Numbered from the stretch's first letter, positions 32,341 through 44,179 are shown. The stretch is 64,000 bases of DNA from an uncultured Chiayiivirga sp. (GCA_934525595.1 CAKSZJ010000015.1:11319-75318); one strand, 5' to 3'. Numbers and translations: made by a program. The notes: generated by a model not told the origin, from the sequence alone.

Positions 32341-33296
32341 GCGACGGACTCCGCGACGGACGCATTCACCGTGGCGCCGCGCAACAGCGCCGCCAGCGCA
32401 TCCACCGGATCGGCATCGGTGGCCACCCGTGTGACGCGCACGCCGGCTCGCCGCAGCCGCTCGATCGCAGCATCGCGCTGCGCGGTGAAGTGTTCCTGCC
32501 AGCGCTGCCTGGCGTGGCGCGACTCCAGGTACAGGTGCCCGGTCTGCAGCCCGTCACCGACGCGATAGTCGCCCGCCGGCATGGCGGCGCACTCGATCGC
32601 GTCCTCGATCAGGCAGGCGGCGAGGTCATGGTGCGCGCGCAGGCGTGCGAGGGCCATGGTGCTCGCATCATCGACGCTGCGCGCATCCAGCAGCAGCAGC
32701 ACCTGGCTGCCCGGCCGCAGGATGCGGCGCAGCGTGTCCACGCCGCGCGCCAGTTCTTCAGCGGCCTCGGCCGATGCCTGCCCTCCGCGCTGCGGCTGCC
32801 AACGCACCAGGGCGTCGAGCGCCCGCAGCACTCCGCGCCGCCCACTGGCGGGCGGCACGAGCTCGGCAGCGGCGCCGCCGGCGGCCGCAGCGAGACGATG
32901 CCCCTGCTGCGCCGAGTGCCAGAGCATGAGTGCCGCCAATCGCCCGGCCTGCACCGATTTGAAACAGGCTCGCGTACCGAAAGCCATGGCCGCACTGCGG
33001 TCATAGACCACGGCGGTGACGCGCTCGCGCTCGGGCTGGAACAGTTTGGTGTGAGTGCGGCCGCTGCGCGCGGTGACGCGCCAGTCGATGTGGCGCACGT
33101 CGTCACCCGGCGCGTAGGGGCGCGACTCGGCGTACTCCATGCCGCGTCCGCGGAACGGCGACTGGTGACCGCCGGAAAACAGGTCCGCGCTGCGGCGCTG
33201 TGCCATCCGCGCAAGGCGCGGCACGCACGCGCGCAGCGCGGCCAGCTCGCGCAGGTCGAAGCGCACTCCGGGAATGGACGTTTCAGCCGAGCCCAT
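32337..33296 (-). CDS. DUF58 domain protein of the MoxR/Bat operon
   Basis: 319-residue protein without a signal peptide. The DUF58 signature is Y-A-P-G-D-D-V-R-H-I-D-W-R-V-T-A-R (about 61-77) and T-K-L-F-Q-P-E-R-E. It is the standard partner of MoxR: moxR lies 13 bp upstream on the same strand and the DUF4381 gene overlaps its end. In other operons this protein is a VWA-fold protein remodelled by MoxR. The exact role is unknown here. Arg- and Ala-rich composition is consistent with the GC-rich genome rather than with a special function. Confidence 0.88.
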   Translation of the reverse strand: MGSAETSIPGVRFDLRELAALRACVPRLARMAQRRSADLFSGGHQSPFRGRGMEYAESRPYAPGDDVRHIDWRVTARSGRTHTKLFQPERERVTAVVYDRSAAMAFGTRACFKSVQAGRLAALMLWHSAQQGHRLAAAAGGAAAELVPPASGRRGVLRALDALVRWQPQRGGQASAEAAEELARGVDTLRRILRPGSQVLLLLDARSVDDASTMALARLRAHHDLAACLIEDAIECAAMPAGDYRVGDGLQTGHLYLESRHARQRWQEHFTAQRDAAIERLRRAGVRVTRVATDADPVDALAALLRGATVNASVAESVA

Positions 33297-33309
33297 GCCG
33301 CTGCACCCG

Positions 33310-34314
<1,005 letters not shown>

Positions 34315-34446
34315 GCGAGGGCCCGTAGCCGAAAGTAAGCAGAGGGTCGGCGCGGCTTGGACAGCCGCGCATCGGAAAGGTTCGGATTCTAGTGCGATAC
34401 GGCGGCCGTTCGTGCGGCAGGCGCACGCGGCGCGACACTGGGGCGC

Positions 34447-35604
34447 TCAGCCTGCGCCCTGTTCCTGCAGCGCGTGCGACAACGGCTGAGGCTTTCCGAT
34501 CAGGTAGCCCTGCGCATAGCGCACGCCGAGCCGGCGCAGCACCTGCAGTTGCTCCCGTGTTTCCACGCCCTCGGCAAGCGCATCGGCACCGGTGGCGCGC
34601 ACCAGCCCGACGATGGCGTCGAGCATCGCCGCCGCCTTGCCCGATTCCTCTACGCCGCGCAGGAAGGCCTGGTCGATCTTCACCGTGTCGAAGGCCAGAG
34701 CGCTCAGGTGGCTGAGGTTGGAAAACCCCGTGCCGAAATCATCGAGCGCCACCCGGATCCCCGCAGCGCGGCAGGCCTCCAGCACGTCGGCCGCCTGCGG
34801 ATAGTCGAGCACCTGGCTTTCGGTGATCTCCAGCTTCACGGCGCTGGGCGGCAGCGCGGCATCCTTGAGACGCTCGAGCAGCGATTGGATCAGGTCGGCC
34901 TCGCGCAGCTGGCGCGCCGACACGTTGATGGAAAGGAACGGCAGCTGCGCCAGGCCGCGTGAGCGCATCGTGACGAGTGCGGAAATCGCTTCCTGCAGCA
35001 TGTACTGGCCTACCGGGACGATCAGCGACGTCTCTTCGGCCAGCGTGATGAATTCGAGCGGCGAGATGGGACCGCGCTCGGGATGGTTCCAGCGGATCAG
35101 TGCCTCATAGCCGGCGATCTTGCCGCTCGGAATGTCCAGCAGCGGCTGCAGGTGCATCTGGAGGCGCCCACCGTCCAGCGCCTCGCGCAGCTGCGATTCG
35201 AGGCGGATCTTGGCCACGGCCGCGGCGTCATCCACATCGAGGCCAAGCTCCGGAGCCGCACCGCCCTGCAGCGTGGCGAGTGCGGCGCGGTATCGCTTGA
35301 TCTGACCGCCGAGGAGGGCGCGGACAATCGGGTCGGTCTGCGCGATGCGCTCAGCAAGATGGCCGCGATCGATGACCAGCAGCACCGTCTCTTCGAGAGC
35401 GACGGCCGTGGCGGTCCGCGGCGCGTTGTCGATCAGCGCCATCTCCCCGACCAGATCGCCGGAGCCCAGGTCCGCCAGCGTGACGCTGCTGTCGCTGCCG
35501 TGCAGTGAGACGCGGATGCGCCCGCGCTCGACGAGGTAGGCAACATCGCCAGCATCGCGCTCGTGGAAGAGCACTTCACCTGCCCGCAGCTGCCTTCGCG
35601 CCAT
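34447..35604 (-). CDS. Cyclic-nucleotide-binding EAL-domain phosphodiesterase
   Basis: 385 residues. Residues 1-115 are a CRP-like cyclic nucleotide-binding domain with the phosphate-binding cassette G-E-M-A-L-I-D-N-A-P-R-T-A-T-A (53-67). Residues 135-378 are an EAL domain with E-A-L (167-169), N-V-S (227), L-E-I-T-E-S (258-263), D-D-F-G-T-G-F-S (288-295), Lys309, E-G-V-E-T (345) and Gln365, so the catalytic set for cyclic di-GMP hydrolysis looks complete. No GGDEF, PAS or membrane region is present. It would lower c-di-GMP in response to a bound nucleotide, a possible link to the neighbouring type IV pilus genes. An in-frame ATG at 35715 is rejected because it lies inside a hairpin. Confidence 0.88.
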   Translation of the reverse strand: MARRQLRAGEVLFHERDAGDVAYLVERGRIRVSLHGSDSSVTLADLGSGDLVGEMALIDNAPRTATAVALEETVLLVIDRGHLAERIAQTDPIVRALLGGQIKRYRAALATLQGGAAPELGLDVDDAAAVAKIRLESQLREALDGGRLQMHLQPLLDIPSGKIAGYEALIRWNHPERGPISPLEFITLAEETSLIVPVGQYMLQEAISALVTMRSRGLAQLPFLSINVSARQLREADLIQSLLERLKDAALPPSAVKLEITESQVLDYPQAADVLEACRAAGIRVALDDFGTGFSNLSHLSALAFDTVKIDQAFLRGVEESGKAAAMLDAIVGLVRATGADALAEGVETREQLQVLRRLGVRYAQGYLIGKPQPLSHALQEQGAG

Positions 35605-35689
35605 GCCTTGCTCCGAACTGCGCTCGGCAGGCTGCCGCGCGCGCACTGCCCGAGATCCCGGCACCCGCCAGCCCGCACGGACCGGAAAC

Positions 35690-35719
35690 GACAGTGGGAT
35701 GGTTTCCCATCCCACTGTC
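35690..35719 (-). terminator. Perfect 13-bp hairpin after the Ig-like lipoprotein gene
   Basis: GACAGTGGGATGG (35690-35702) and CCATCCCACTGTC (35707-35719) form a perfect stem with loop TTTC. The hairpin begins 14 bp past the lipoprotein stop in the minus direction. The trailing T-run is short (GTTTCC), so termination may be weak. It would close the pilM-N-O-P-Q-lipoprotein unit. Confidence 0.6.
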
Positions 35720-35733
35720 CTTGCACGGATGCC

Positions 35734-38700
35734 TCAGGGGCCCCAGGTCGCCGTACAGCTCCTCGCCCCGTCCATCTGCACCGTGGCCTGCTGCGGGATG
35801 CTCGGCGCACAGGTGCCGGACCAACCGCCGAAGACCGCGCCGGCGGGGCCCGTGGTATTGAGAACCACCGGCATGCCCTTGTCGAAGTCGATCGTGCAGT
35901 TGATGGTCTGCGCGGTGCCGCTGCTGGTGTTGGTGCAGGCATTGCCGCCCGGCGCCGTGGTGACCGTGTAGGAGCCGGCTGGCGCCCCAGCCGCTACCGC
36001 GATCTCGATGGTAAGCGTGACTTGATCTACCTCTTCCTCGGGGCAGCCGGGGATCGGCGGGCTGGTACCCAAGGTGCAAAGGTCGCGCCCTTGCAGCGTG
36101 ACCACCGCTTGGGCGGAACCATCCGCGGTTTCGAAGGTGCACTCGCCGCTTCCTGCGGCGCCGACCTGGTTGAGGTTGATCGCATCGATCATGGCCGTCG
36201 TCCTGCCGGACGCGTTGGTCACCCCAGGCCCGGACACGATACCGACCGAGGCGCCGCCGCTGCTTTCGCAGGTGCCGCGGATCTGGAACCCGGGCTGCGG
36301 CACGCCGTTCGCATCGAGCAGGGTAAGCGTGACCGTGCCACCGCTGATCATCGCGCTGGGGTTGGCCATCAGCACCAGCGGGGAGAAGGTGAAGGTGACT
36401 TCGCCCGATGCACCCGCCGCCGTGAACACGAGCTTGGGTTCACCGTCGCCCTCAAGCATGCCGCTGGTCTGCACCACTGCGGTGGTGCAGCCCGAGCCGA
36501 ACGCGGTCAGGTTGGCGGCGACGCCGCTGCTGGACACGCCGTCCACCTTGCCGCTGCCGATCAGCTCCTGGAACGCGAAACCGATCGGAACGCCGCCCAT
36601 CGGAGCGCCCAGCGCGTCGTACAGGCAGACCGTCACAGTGCTGGTCGCATTGGCCGGCAGCACGTTCGGGCTGACCACGAGCTGCGCCGGGGCTACACCC
36701 GCGAAAAATGCGAACTCGACGTCGGCGACCCTGCGCGGCGAGGCGCCGCCCTGATCCATCGCACGGTCACCCTGCGCCCAGATGATGGCGCGCTTGCCGA
36801 GCCAGCTCACCGGGAAGTTGAGCTTGGTGGTGGCCACGCCGATCTGGTTGGTCTGCGCGGTGGCGACGATGTTGCCATCCGCCGCGCGTCCGATGACGTA
36901 GGGCAGGATGCCGCCGTAGTCCACGTTGTTGCCTGTGGTGTCGTTGAGGTTGAAGCGATAGTCCACGCTCAGGCTGGTGTCGCTGTTGACCTGGGCGACG
37001 GTGCGCGCGCCCTCCAGCTCGTTATTGCCGATGACTTCCTCGCCGAAGATCACCAGCGTGTCGCCGGGACCAACGCCGCCGCCCGCGGTACGGAAGCGGC
37101 CGGTTGCGGCGGTGAACAGCTTTCCGCCCTCCTCCGGATTTCCGTCGCCGCCGGCGATGTGGAAATCGCCGATGCCGGTCGCCTGCGGCTCGTCGATCAG
37201 GCCGAAGCGGATCTCGGTGCCCGGCAGCACCGGGTTGCCGAGGCGATCGGTCGCGATGACGCCCACGGTCACGCTGTAGGTTCCATCCGGGCTGACCGGA
37301 ATGGTGAGGTCGCCGTACTCGGTGACTTCGATGCCGCCACCGCTCGGATTGACCGTCAGTGCGTTGACGGTGGGCTGGGTGATTTCCAGGTCGTAGAGGC
37401 GGCCGTCCGAGACCACGACCGAGCGCTCCACCCTGACCGGATCGCTGATGCCGTTATCGACGTTGTTGTCGGCGCGGTCCGCAGTGAGCCTCACGATGTA
37501 GGAGGCCGCGTCGCTGCCACCGATGAAGGTCGCGCCGCCGATGCCCGCCGTGGTGCGCAGGTCGATCTTGGTGCCCGAAACCGTCGCGCCGCTGGCGTCA
37601 ATGCCGCGCAGGCGCGCGCTGATCGGCGAACCGGTGCCGAGGATCTCCAGCTGGTAGTTGTTGAAGGCCGTGGAGCCCGCCACCGGATCAGGCACCGGCT
37701 GGCCGATGGGATCACGCACCTCGATGTGGAGCTGGCCGCTGGTGTTGCCGCCCGACTGCTCGACGTAGAGGGCGTTGGTCGGTCCGACCAGCGCGAGCTG
37801 CGAGGGCAGCGGCGGCGAGGTCTCGACGATCTGGAACTCCTGCGAGGCTGCGATGGTGGTGCCGGACACCGGGTCCACCGTAGTCACGGTCAGCGTGGTG
37901 CGACCGGTGGCATTGAGCGAGTGCACGAAGACGGTCGCCTTGCCGGCCGTCACGTCCACCGGAGCCTGGCCCATGCGGATGTAGAACTCGCAACCCTTGT
38001 AGTTGTCTTCCATGTCGCAATCGGTTTCCGGATCATCCAGCGTGGTGAAACCGCCGGTGTTGCCGACCGGATTGATCGACACCTGGATGCCGTCTTCCAT
38101 GTTGACCGGCTGGCCGTTGCTGTCTTTTACCGTGATCGTGACTTCGGCCATGTAAGGCGAGCCAAGGAACGGTTCCACCGCAAAGCGATTGACGGGCAGG
38201 GTGGTGCGAACCGGCGCAAGATGCAGGCGCGAGTCGTCCAGAGGCGCGATGCGCAGCGTCGAGGTGGTGGAAACCTGTCGGTTGGTGTCAGGGTCGGTGG
38301 TCGAGAAGGTCATTTCCACATCGCCGACATTGCCCTGCGCCTGGTAGGTGAAGGCGGCGATGCCGCCGATCGTCGAAGCGGTCGCGCTGCTGAAGCTTCC
38401 CGCCGACGCCGGGAAGGCCGTCGCGTTGATGACCGTCCCGTCGGCAACGGGGGAGCCATTGGCCTGTACAGCCCTGACGCGCACGTCGCTGCGCCCGTTC
38501 GCCGGGATGGCCCCGGGAACCATATCCACCGTCAGGCGCCAGTTGTTGACCGCCGCCGGCACGACGTTGATCGTCACGCTCGCGGTGACGGGATTTCCGG
38601 CACCATTGGCGGTCGAGAAGGTCAGGGTGGTGTTTCCACCCGCGCCTGTGCCGGTGAAGATGAAGTTGGCGATGCCGCCAACCGTGGTGCCGCTAGGCCC

Positions 38701-38988
38701 GCCGGTCGCGCCGTTGCGGATCGACTCCAGCACGCCATTGGTCGCTGGCGTGCTGGTGCTGTTGACGACCGTCCCGTCCGCGACGTTGGTGCCGTTGGCC
38801 TGCGTCACCTTGACCGCGATCTCGATGGACTGTCCCGCCTGGACGGAGGTCGCCGTCGGCGTGGCGGTGATCCGCACGGTGGCTGGCTGGAATGCCGAGT
38901 CGCCGCCGCTGGAACCTCCGCCGCAGGCGGCCAGCAGCGACACGGCGGTCACCAGCAAAAGACTTTTCAGGATGGCTGCAAATTTCAT
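35734..38988 (-). CDS. Large Ig-like surface lipoprotein encoded directly after pilQ
   Basis: 1084-residue predicted outer-membrane lipoprotein. The signal ends in lipobox L-L-A-A-C (Cys22) followed by G-G-G-S-S-G-G. The mature chain is a string of beta-sandwich repeats of about 90-110 residues with the bacterial Ig-like (Big_1/invasin-like) character: V-R-I-T-A-T-P, V-A-D-G-T-V-V/I-N-A-T, G-G-I-A-N-F. The C-terminal 60 residues show the G-G-W-S-G-T-C pattern of divergent InlB-like repeats. Cysteines are mostly in pairs towards the C-terminus, so disulfides are likely. The start has GGAG spaced 8 bases from ATG. It follows pilQ on the same strand by 65 bp, so co-expression is likely. No enzymatic motif is visible. 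It may be a surface adhesin or pilus-associated protein. Confidence 0.8.
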   Translation of the reverse strand: MKFAAILKSLLLVTAVSLLAACGGGSSGGDSAFQPATVRITATPTATSVQAGQSIEIAVKVTQANGTNVADGTVVNSTSTPATNGVLESIRNGATGGPSGTTVGGIANFIFTGTGAGGNTTLTFSTANGAGNPVTASVTINVVPAAVNNWRLTVDMVPGAIPANGRSDVRVRAVQANGSPVADGTVINATAFPASAGSFSSATASTIGGIAAFTYQAQGNVGDVEMTFSTTDPDTNRQVSTTSTLRIAPLDDSRLHLAPVRTTLPVNRFAVEPFLGSPYMAEVTITVKDSNGQPVNMEDGIQVSINPVGNTGGFTTLDDPETDCDMEDNYKGCEFYIRMGQAPVDVTAGKATVFVHSLNATGRTTLTVTTVDPVSGTTIAASQEFQIVETSPPLPSQLALVGPTNALYVEQSGGNTSGQLHIEVRDPIGQPVPDPVAGSTAFNNYQLEILGTGSPISARLRGIDASGATVSGTKIDLRTTAGIGGATFIGGSDAASYIVRLTADRADNNVDNGISDPVRVERSVVVSDGRLYDLEITQPTVNALTVNPSGGGIEVTEYGDLTIPVSPDGTYSVTVGVIATDRLGNPVLPGTEIRFGLIDEPQATGIGDFHIAGGDGNPEEGGKLFTAATGRFRTAGGGVGPGDTLVIFGEEVIGNNELEGARTVAQVNSDTSLSVDYRFNLNDTTGNNVDYGGILPYVIGRAADGNIVATAQTNQIGVATTKLNFPVSWLGKRAIIWAQGDRAMDQGGASPRRVADVEFAFFAGVAPAQLVVSPNVLPANATSTVTVCLYDALGAPMGGVPIGFAFQELIGSGKVDGVSSSGVAANLTAFGSGCTTAVVQTSGMLEGDGEPKLVFTAAGASGEVTFTFSPLVLMANPSAMISGGTVTLTLLDANGVPQPGFQIRGTCESSGGASVGIVSGPGVTNASGRTTAMIDAINLNQVGAAGSGECTFETADGSAQAVVTLQGRDLCTLGTSPPIPGCPEEEVDQVTLTIEIAVAAGAPAGSYTVTTAPGGNACTNTSSGTAQTINCTIDFDKGMPVVLNTTGPAGAVFGGWSGTCAPSIPQQATVQMDGARSCTATWGP

Positions 38989-39053
38989 GGGTAGTCTCCG
39001 CGAACCGGGTCGCTTCCTGCGTTTATGTGTAAGAGCCTGTCGAGCCCAGCGGT

Positions 39054-41282
39054 TCAGCCCCCGCGGGAGCCACCGACGTTGAGAATCTTGGGGGTAACGA
39101 AGATCAGCAGCTCCGCCTTGGTGGTTCCCTTGTGCTTGTTGCGGAACAGGTTGCCCAGTACCGGCACATCGCCCAGGAACGGCACCTTTTTGATGTCTTC
39201 GGCGCTGGTGAATTCATAGACGCCGCCGACGACGACGGTCTGCCCGCTGTCGACCAGAACCGCCGTGGTGACCTCGCGCTTGGCCAGCTCCGGCGTGGAG
39301 CCAAGCTCGCCCAGGTTGACGTAGCCCACGATCTCGTCCTTCTTCACCGCCATGCTGAGGAACACCCGACCATCCTGCGTGATGGTCGGTGTGACCTTCA
39401 GCTGCAGCAGGGCCTCCTTGAAGTTGACCGTCGGTGTGGCGTTCGCGCCGACACCGCTGGTTGTGACGTAACCCACTTCGCGACCCTGGTGGATGGTGGC
39501 CTCACGCTGGTTGGACGTGATGACGCGAGGGCTTGAAACCACCTCGCCGCGGCCTTCGCTCTGCAGCGCCGAAAGCTCCAGATCCAGCAGATAATCGGAC
39601 CCGAGGATTGCGAACCCGATCGCGCCGGCCGGATTGGCGACGGGCAGGTTGACGTTCAACCTGTCAGAGCCCAGACCCGCACCGATGCCTGCCAGCGGCG
39701 AACGCCCGTTCAAGCGGTTGTCCAGGGCTGCACCCGCCAGACCGGAGGCGGCTCCGAGCGAGCCGGAAGTGCCGATGATGGTGTTGCTGCCCTCCTGGCG
39801 CGCGCTGCTGATGCCGAACTTGGCGCCCAGATCGCGCGCGAAGCTCTCGGTCGCGATCACGATGCGGGCCTCGATCAGCACCTGGTCCACCGGACGGTCC
39901 AGCAGCTGGATCAGCTCGCGGATCTCGGCGATCTTCTCCGACGTCTCATTGAGCAGCAGGGTATTGGTGCGGGGATCGAAGCTGACGCTTCCCCGCGGCG
40001 ACAGGAAACCGCGCGTCTGCTGCGCACCCTGCCCACCGGCGGCGCTTCCCTGGCTCTGCTTGCTGTCTTCCGTAAGCAGGCTGGCGATATCGGCGGCGCT
40101 GCCATAGTTGATCGGGATGTACTCGGTCAGGAGCGGCGCGCGCTGCTCCATCTCCAGGCGCGCATCGGCGATGGCCTTTTCATAGCCGGCGATCTCACTC
40201 TGCGGCGCGACCCAGATCACGTTGCCATCGATGCGCTTGTCCAGCCCCTTGGAGCGCAGCACGATGTCCAGCGCCTGATCCCACGGCACGTTGATGAGAC
40301 GCAGGGTGACGTTGCCCGAAACGGTGTCGGCAGCGACGATGTTCTTCTGCGAAACCTCGGCCAGCAGCTGCAGCAGGGTGCGCACCGGGATTTCCTGGAA
40401 ATTGAAGACCACCGGCTCGCCGGTGTATCCCTTCTGCTCGTCCTTGCCAAGACCCGTCACGGCGTCCTCGGGCGCGATCTCCCTCTTGGGGGAAACCTCC
40501 AGAACGTACTGCCCACCGGTCTGGTAGGCCAGGGTCTCGAACTGGCCGCTGGCGCGAACCGTGACGCGGGATCCGGATGGCCCCTGCGTGGTTTCGATGA
40601 ACTGCGCCGGGGTTGCGAAATCCGATACGTCGAGCTTCTGGCGCAGCGCCTCGGCGACGTCGACATCCTTGAGGTCGATGATGACGTTCGACCCTTCGGT
40701 GCGCAGATCGACGATCGCGTTCTCGTCGCTCAGGTCGAGCAGGACGCGCGCCGCGCCCTCGGGCGTGCGGCGGAAGTCGACGTTGGTGATGGCGACGTTG
40801 CGGCCGTTGATGCGCTTGGCGGGATCTGCCGCCAGACCCGGCGTGGCATTGACCCCCGCGCCCGCCGCACCGGCGATCTCGATGACGTAGGTGCTGCCAT
40901 CGGCAAAGGCCTGGTACTGGACCCGGTTGAACAGGTCGATCACCACGCGGGTACGGCCGCTGGCCTCGACCGTGCTGATCGAATTCGCCGCGCCATTTCC
41001 GACGGCGATGCGGCGATCCACGACCTGGCTGGTGGTCGACGGCAGGTCGATGGCGATGCGGGGCGGATCGTCCGTGGTGAACGCCTGCGCGCCGGAGGCC
41101 GGCTCCGCCAGATGCAGCACCACCCGGACGCTGCCGTCCGCAGCAGTCGCGTAGCTGATGTCCTGCAGCGTGTTGGCCGAGGCAAGGCCACCTGCGATGA
41201 GGGCGAGTGTTCCAAGCAGCCCGGCGATCTTGTGCTTCATCTTCGGCGCCATTCCCTGGAGTGTGTGGTTCGTCGAGGTCAT
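39054..41282 (-). CDS. pilQ: Type IV pilus secretin PilQ
   Basis: Outer-membrane channel of the type IV pilus, 742 residues. A signal peptide (about 16-38 after start M-T-S-T-N-H-T) is followed by two AMIN domains (about 40-250) that bind peptidoglycan, an STN domain (V-V-F-N-F-Q-E-I-P-V-R-T-L-L), secretin N1 and the secretin domain with V-P-F-L-G-D-V-P-V-L-G-N-L-F-R near the C-terminus. The start at 41282 is chosen for GGGGA 7 bases upstream; downstream ATGs 41252 and 41240 are also in frame. It is downstream of pilP by 17 bp. The protein ends in G-G-S-R-G-G. Confidence 0.95.
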   Translation of the reverse strand: MTSTNHTLQGMAPKMKHKIAGLLGTLALIAGGLASANTLQDISYATAADGSVRVVLHLAEPASGAQAFTTDDPPRIAIDLPSTTSQVVDRRIAVGNGAANSISTVEASGRTRVVIDLFNRVQYQAFADGSTYVIEIAGAAGAGVNATPGLAADPAKRINGRNVAITNVDFRRTPEGAARVLLDLSDENAIVDLRTEGSNVIIDLKDVDVAEALRQKLDVSDFATPAQFIETTQGPSGSRVTVRASGQFETLAYQTGGQYVLEVSPKREIAPEDAVTGLGKDEQKGYTGEPVVFNFQEIPVRTLLQLLAEVSQKNIVAADTVSGNVTLRLINVPWDQALDIVLRSKGLDKRIDGNVIWVAPQSEIAGYEKAIADARLEMEQRAPLLTEYIPINYGSAADIASLLTEDSKQSQGSAAGGQGAQQTRGFLSPRGSVSFDPRTNTLLLNETSEKIAEIRELIQLLDRPVDQVLIEARIVIATESFARDLGAKFGISSARQEGSNTIIGTSGSLGAASGLAGAALDNRLNGRSPLAGIGAGLGSDRLNVNLPVANPAGAIGFAILGSDYLLDLELSALQSEGRGEVVSSPRVITSNQREATIHQGREVGYVTTSGVGANATPTVNFKEALLQLKVTPTITQDGRVFLSMAVKKDEIVGYVNLGELGSTPELAKREVTTAVLVDSGQTVVVGGVYEFTSAEDIKKVPFLGDVPVLGNLFRNKHKGTTKAELLIFVTPKILNVGGSRGG

Positions 41283-41299
41283 CGTGCTATCCCCCATCC

Positions 41300-41845
41300 C
41301 TATTTGTCGTCCAGCGCCACCTGGGCCTGGCGTTCCATCCAACCGCCAGCACCGTCCGGCACCAGTTCCGTCAAGTCAATGCGATCCTCGTGGATCGCGG
41401 TGATGCGACCATCACTCTGGCCCATGTACTGCCCGGCCGTGACCTGGTGCACCACGCGATCCGGATCCATGATCAGCGCGACCATGCCTTCGCCGGCGCC
41501 GATCGTGCCCACCATGTCGAGGCTGTCGAGCGGATAGGCTTCAAGCGGTTCCTTGCGTCGCGTCGGATCGGGCCGCAGGCCCGAGTCCGTGCCGCCATCC
41601 TGATCGGCAGCGGGACCGCTGAATGGATCGCGCATCGTCTGGGCGGCGTATTCGAAAGTCTCGAACTGCTGCATCACCGGCAGCGGGTCCAGCGGCTTGG
41701 GCGGGCGAGCCTTGACTTCGGCCACCCAGGCCTGCAGATCGGCCATGCCCGGGGCGCACGCGGTGAGCGTCGCAGCCGCTGCAAGTGCCACGAGCAGCAT
41801 CCGGGGCACGGCCCGGGACAGGCGGTTGGCATGCAAGACGATCAT
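41300..41845 (-). CDS. pilP: Type IV pilus lipoprotein PilP
   Basis: 181-residue inner-membrane lipoprotein that connects the PilN/PilO complex to PilQ. Lipobox L-T-A-C at Cys30 follows a hydrophobic segment. The HR-domain shows M-R-D-P-F-S-G-P and L-D-S-L-D-M-V-G-T-I-G, typical of PilP. The start overlaps the pilO stop (ATGA); pilQ begins 17 bp after the stop. Confidence 0.92.
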   Translation of the reverse strand: MIVLHANRLSRAVPRMLLVALAAAATLTACAPGMADLQAWVAEVKARPPKPLDPLPVMQQFETFEYAAQTMRDPFSGPAADQDGGTDSGLRPDPTRRKEPLEAYPLDSLDMVGTIGAGEGMVALIMDPDRVVHQVTAGQYMGQSDGRITAIHEDRIDLTELVPDGAGGWMERQAQVALDDK

Positions 41846-42483
41846 CGGCGGGCTCCTGCCGGGGCCGGCGTTTCGGGGACAGTTTCGTCCTCTTCGAGAT
41901 AACGGTAGGTCTTGATCGTGCCTTCGAGCACCAGCGCGCCGCCGGCGCGTTTGTCGTCGCGCGGCTTGAGCGAGATGTCGTGCATGGTCATGATGACCAC
42001 GCGCGGCAGCGATGCCACGCCGCTGACGAACGCGCCGAACTGGTGGTACGTGCCCACCATGCGCAGCGCGATCGGCTTCTCGGCATAGAACTCTTTCTTG
42101 ATCTCGGGCTGCGGCTGGAACAGTTCGTTCTGGATGCCGGTAGCCAGCGCGGTCTGCGAGATGTCGACGATGAGGTCGGCCATCTCGGTACGGCCCGGCA
42201 GCTGGCGCAGCATCTGCTGGAGCATGATTTCCATGTCCGCCAACTGCTGCTTGAGCGGCTCCAGATTGACGGCACGCGCCTGCTTGCCCTCGAAGTCGGT
42301 GCGCAGGGTCTGCTCTTTGGCCTTTTCCGCCGTGAGCGCGTCCTGCTGATCCCGCACGATCAGGTACCAGCCCAGGAACAGGATCAGCGCAGCAAGCACG
42401 ACGCAGAAAAACACCTTGACCGAGCCCGGCCAGCCACCCGGGTTGCTGGTGTCAAGGTTGCGAAGATCGAATCCGCCGCTCAT
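41842..42483 (-). CDS. pilO: Type IV pilus assembly protein PilO
   Basis: 213 residues with one membrane helix (about 24-43) and a periplasmic domain with a coiled-coil (V-N-L-E-P-L-K-Q-Q-L-A-D-M-E) and ferredoxin-like core. It pairs with PilN and PilP in the alignment subcomplex. The start and stop overlap pilN and pilP by 4 bp. Confidence 0.92.
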   Translation of the reverse strand: MSGGFDLRNLDTSNPGGWPGSVKVFFCVVLAALILFLGWYLIVRDQQDALTAEKAKEQTLRTDFEGKQARAVNLEPLKQQLADMEIMLQQMLRQLPGRTEMADLIVDISQTALATGIQNELFQPQPEIKKEFYAEKPIALRMVGTYHQFGAFVSGVASLPRVVIMTMHDISLKPRDDKRAGGALVLEGTIKTYRYLEEDETVPETPAPAGARR

Positions 42484-43069
42484 TGCGCACCTCCGGCGAC
42501 CTGATCATCCTCGCCCTCGCCCGCCGCCTTCGGCCGGGTCAGGCTGACCTTGAGATTGAAGATGTAGGGCATGTTCTTGTCCGCCCCCTTGGCTTCGATG
42601 ATCGAGAGATCCGGACGCGACATCCAGCCGGAGCCTTCCAGTGCCCGGATGTAGGAGGACACGCGCGCGTTGGACTGGGCCAGGCCCTCGAGCGTCAGGA
42701 GATCGCCGGCCTGCTTGATCGAGTTCAGGCGCACGCCCTCGGGAATGGTGCGGACCAGTTCGTCGAACAGGTGGACCATCTGCGAGCGGCTGGCCTGGAG
42801 CTGCTCGATCACCTGCTTGCGCTGCAGGAGGCTCGCACGCTTGCGGTCCAGCTCCTCGATTTCCTTGATCTTGATCTCGACCGCAGTGATCTCCTGCTGC
42901 AGATAGGCGTTGCGCGCCTGCTGTGCCTCGATCAGCGAGTCGTAGTACATCTTGAGCCCGAACACGGCCAGCACCGCGATGATCGCCGCTGCGCCCAGCA
43001 TCGTGTAGAACTGCTGCTGGCGCTGCTTGCGACGCTCGGCGCGCCACGGGAGGAGGTTGATCCTTGCCA

Positions 43070-43070
<1 letters not shown>
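42480..43070 (-). CDS. pilN: Type IV pilus assembly protein PilN
   Basis: 196 residues. The N-terminus M-A-R-I-N-L-L-P-W-R is the PilM-binding motif (I-N-L-L-P-W). A membrane helix (about 24-43) and coiled-coil (55-100) follow, then a periplasmic core. Its ATG shares bases with the pilM stop (TGATG). Confidence 0.94.
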
Positions 43071-44152
<1,082 letters not shown>

Positions 44153-44179
44153 TTACGCGCAACTCCTGTGTTGGCACAT

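Noticed and set aside
35604..35715. Longer EAL-protein start at 35715
   Set aside because: The ATG lies in the hairpin that follows the lipoprotein gene and the added 37 residues lack conservation features; ATG 35604 begins directly at the nucleotide-binding domain.
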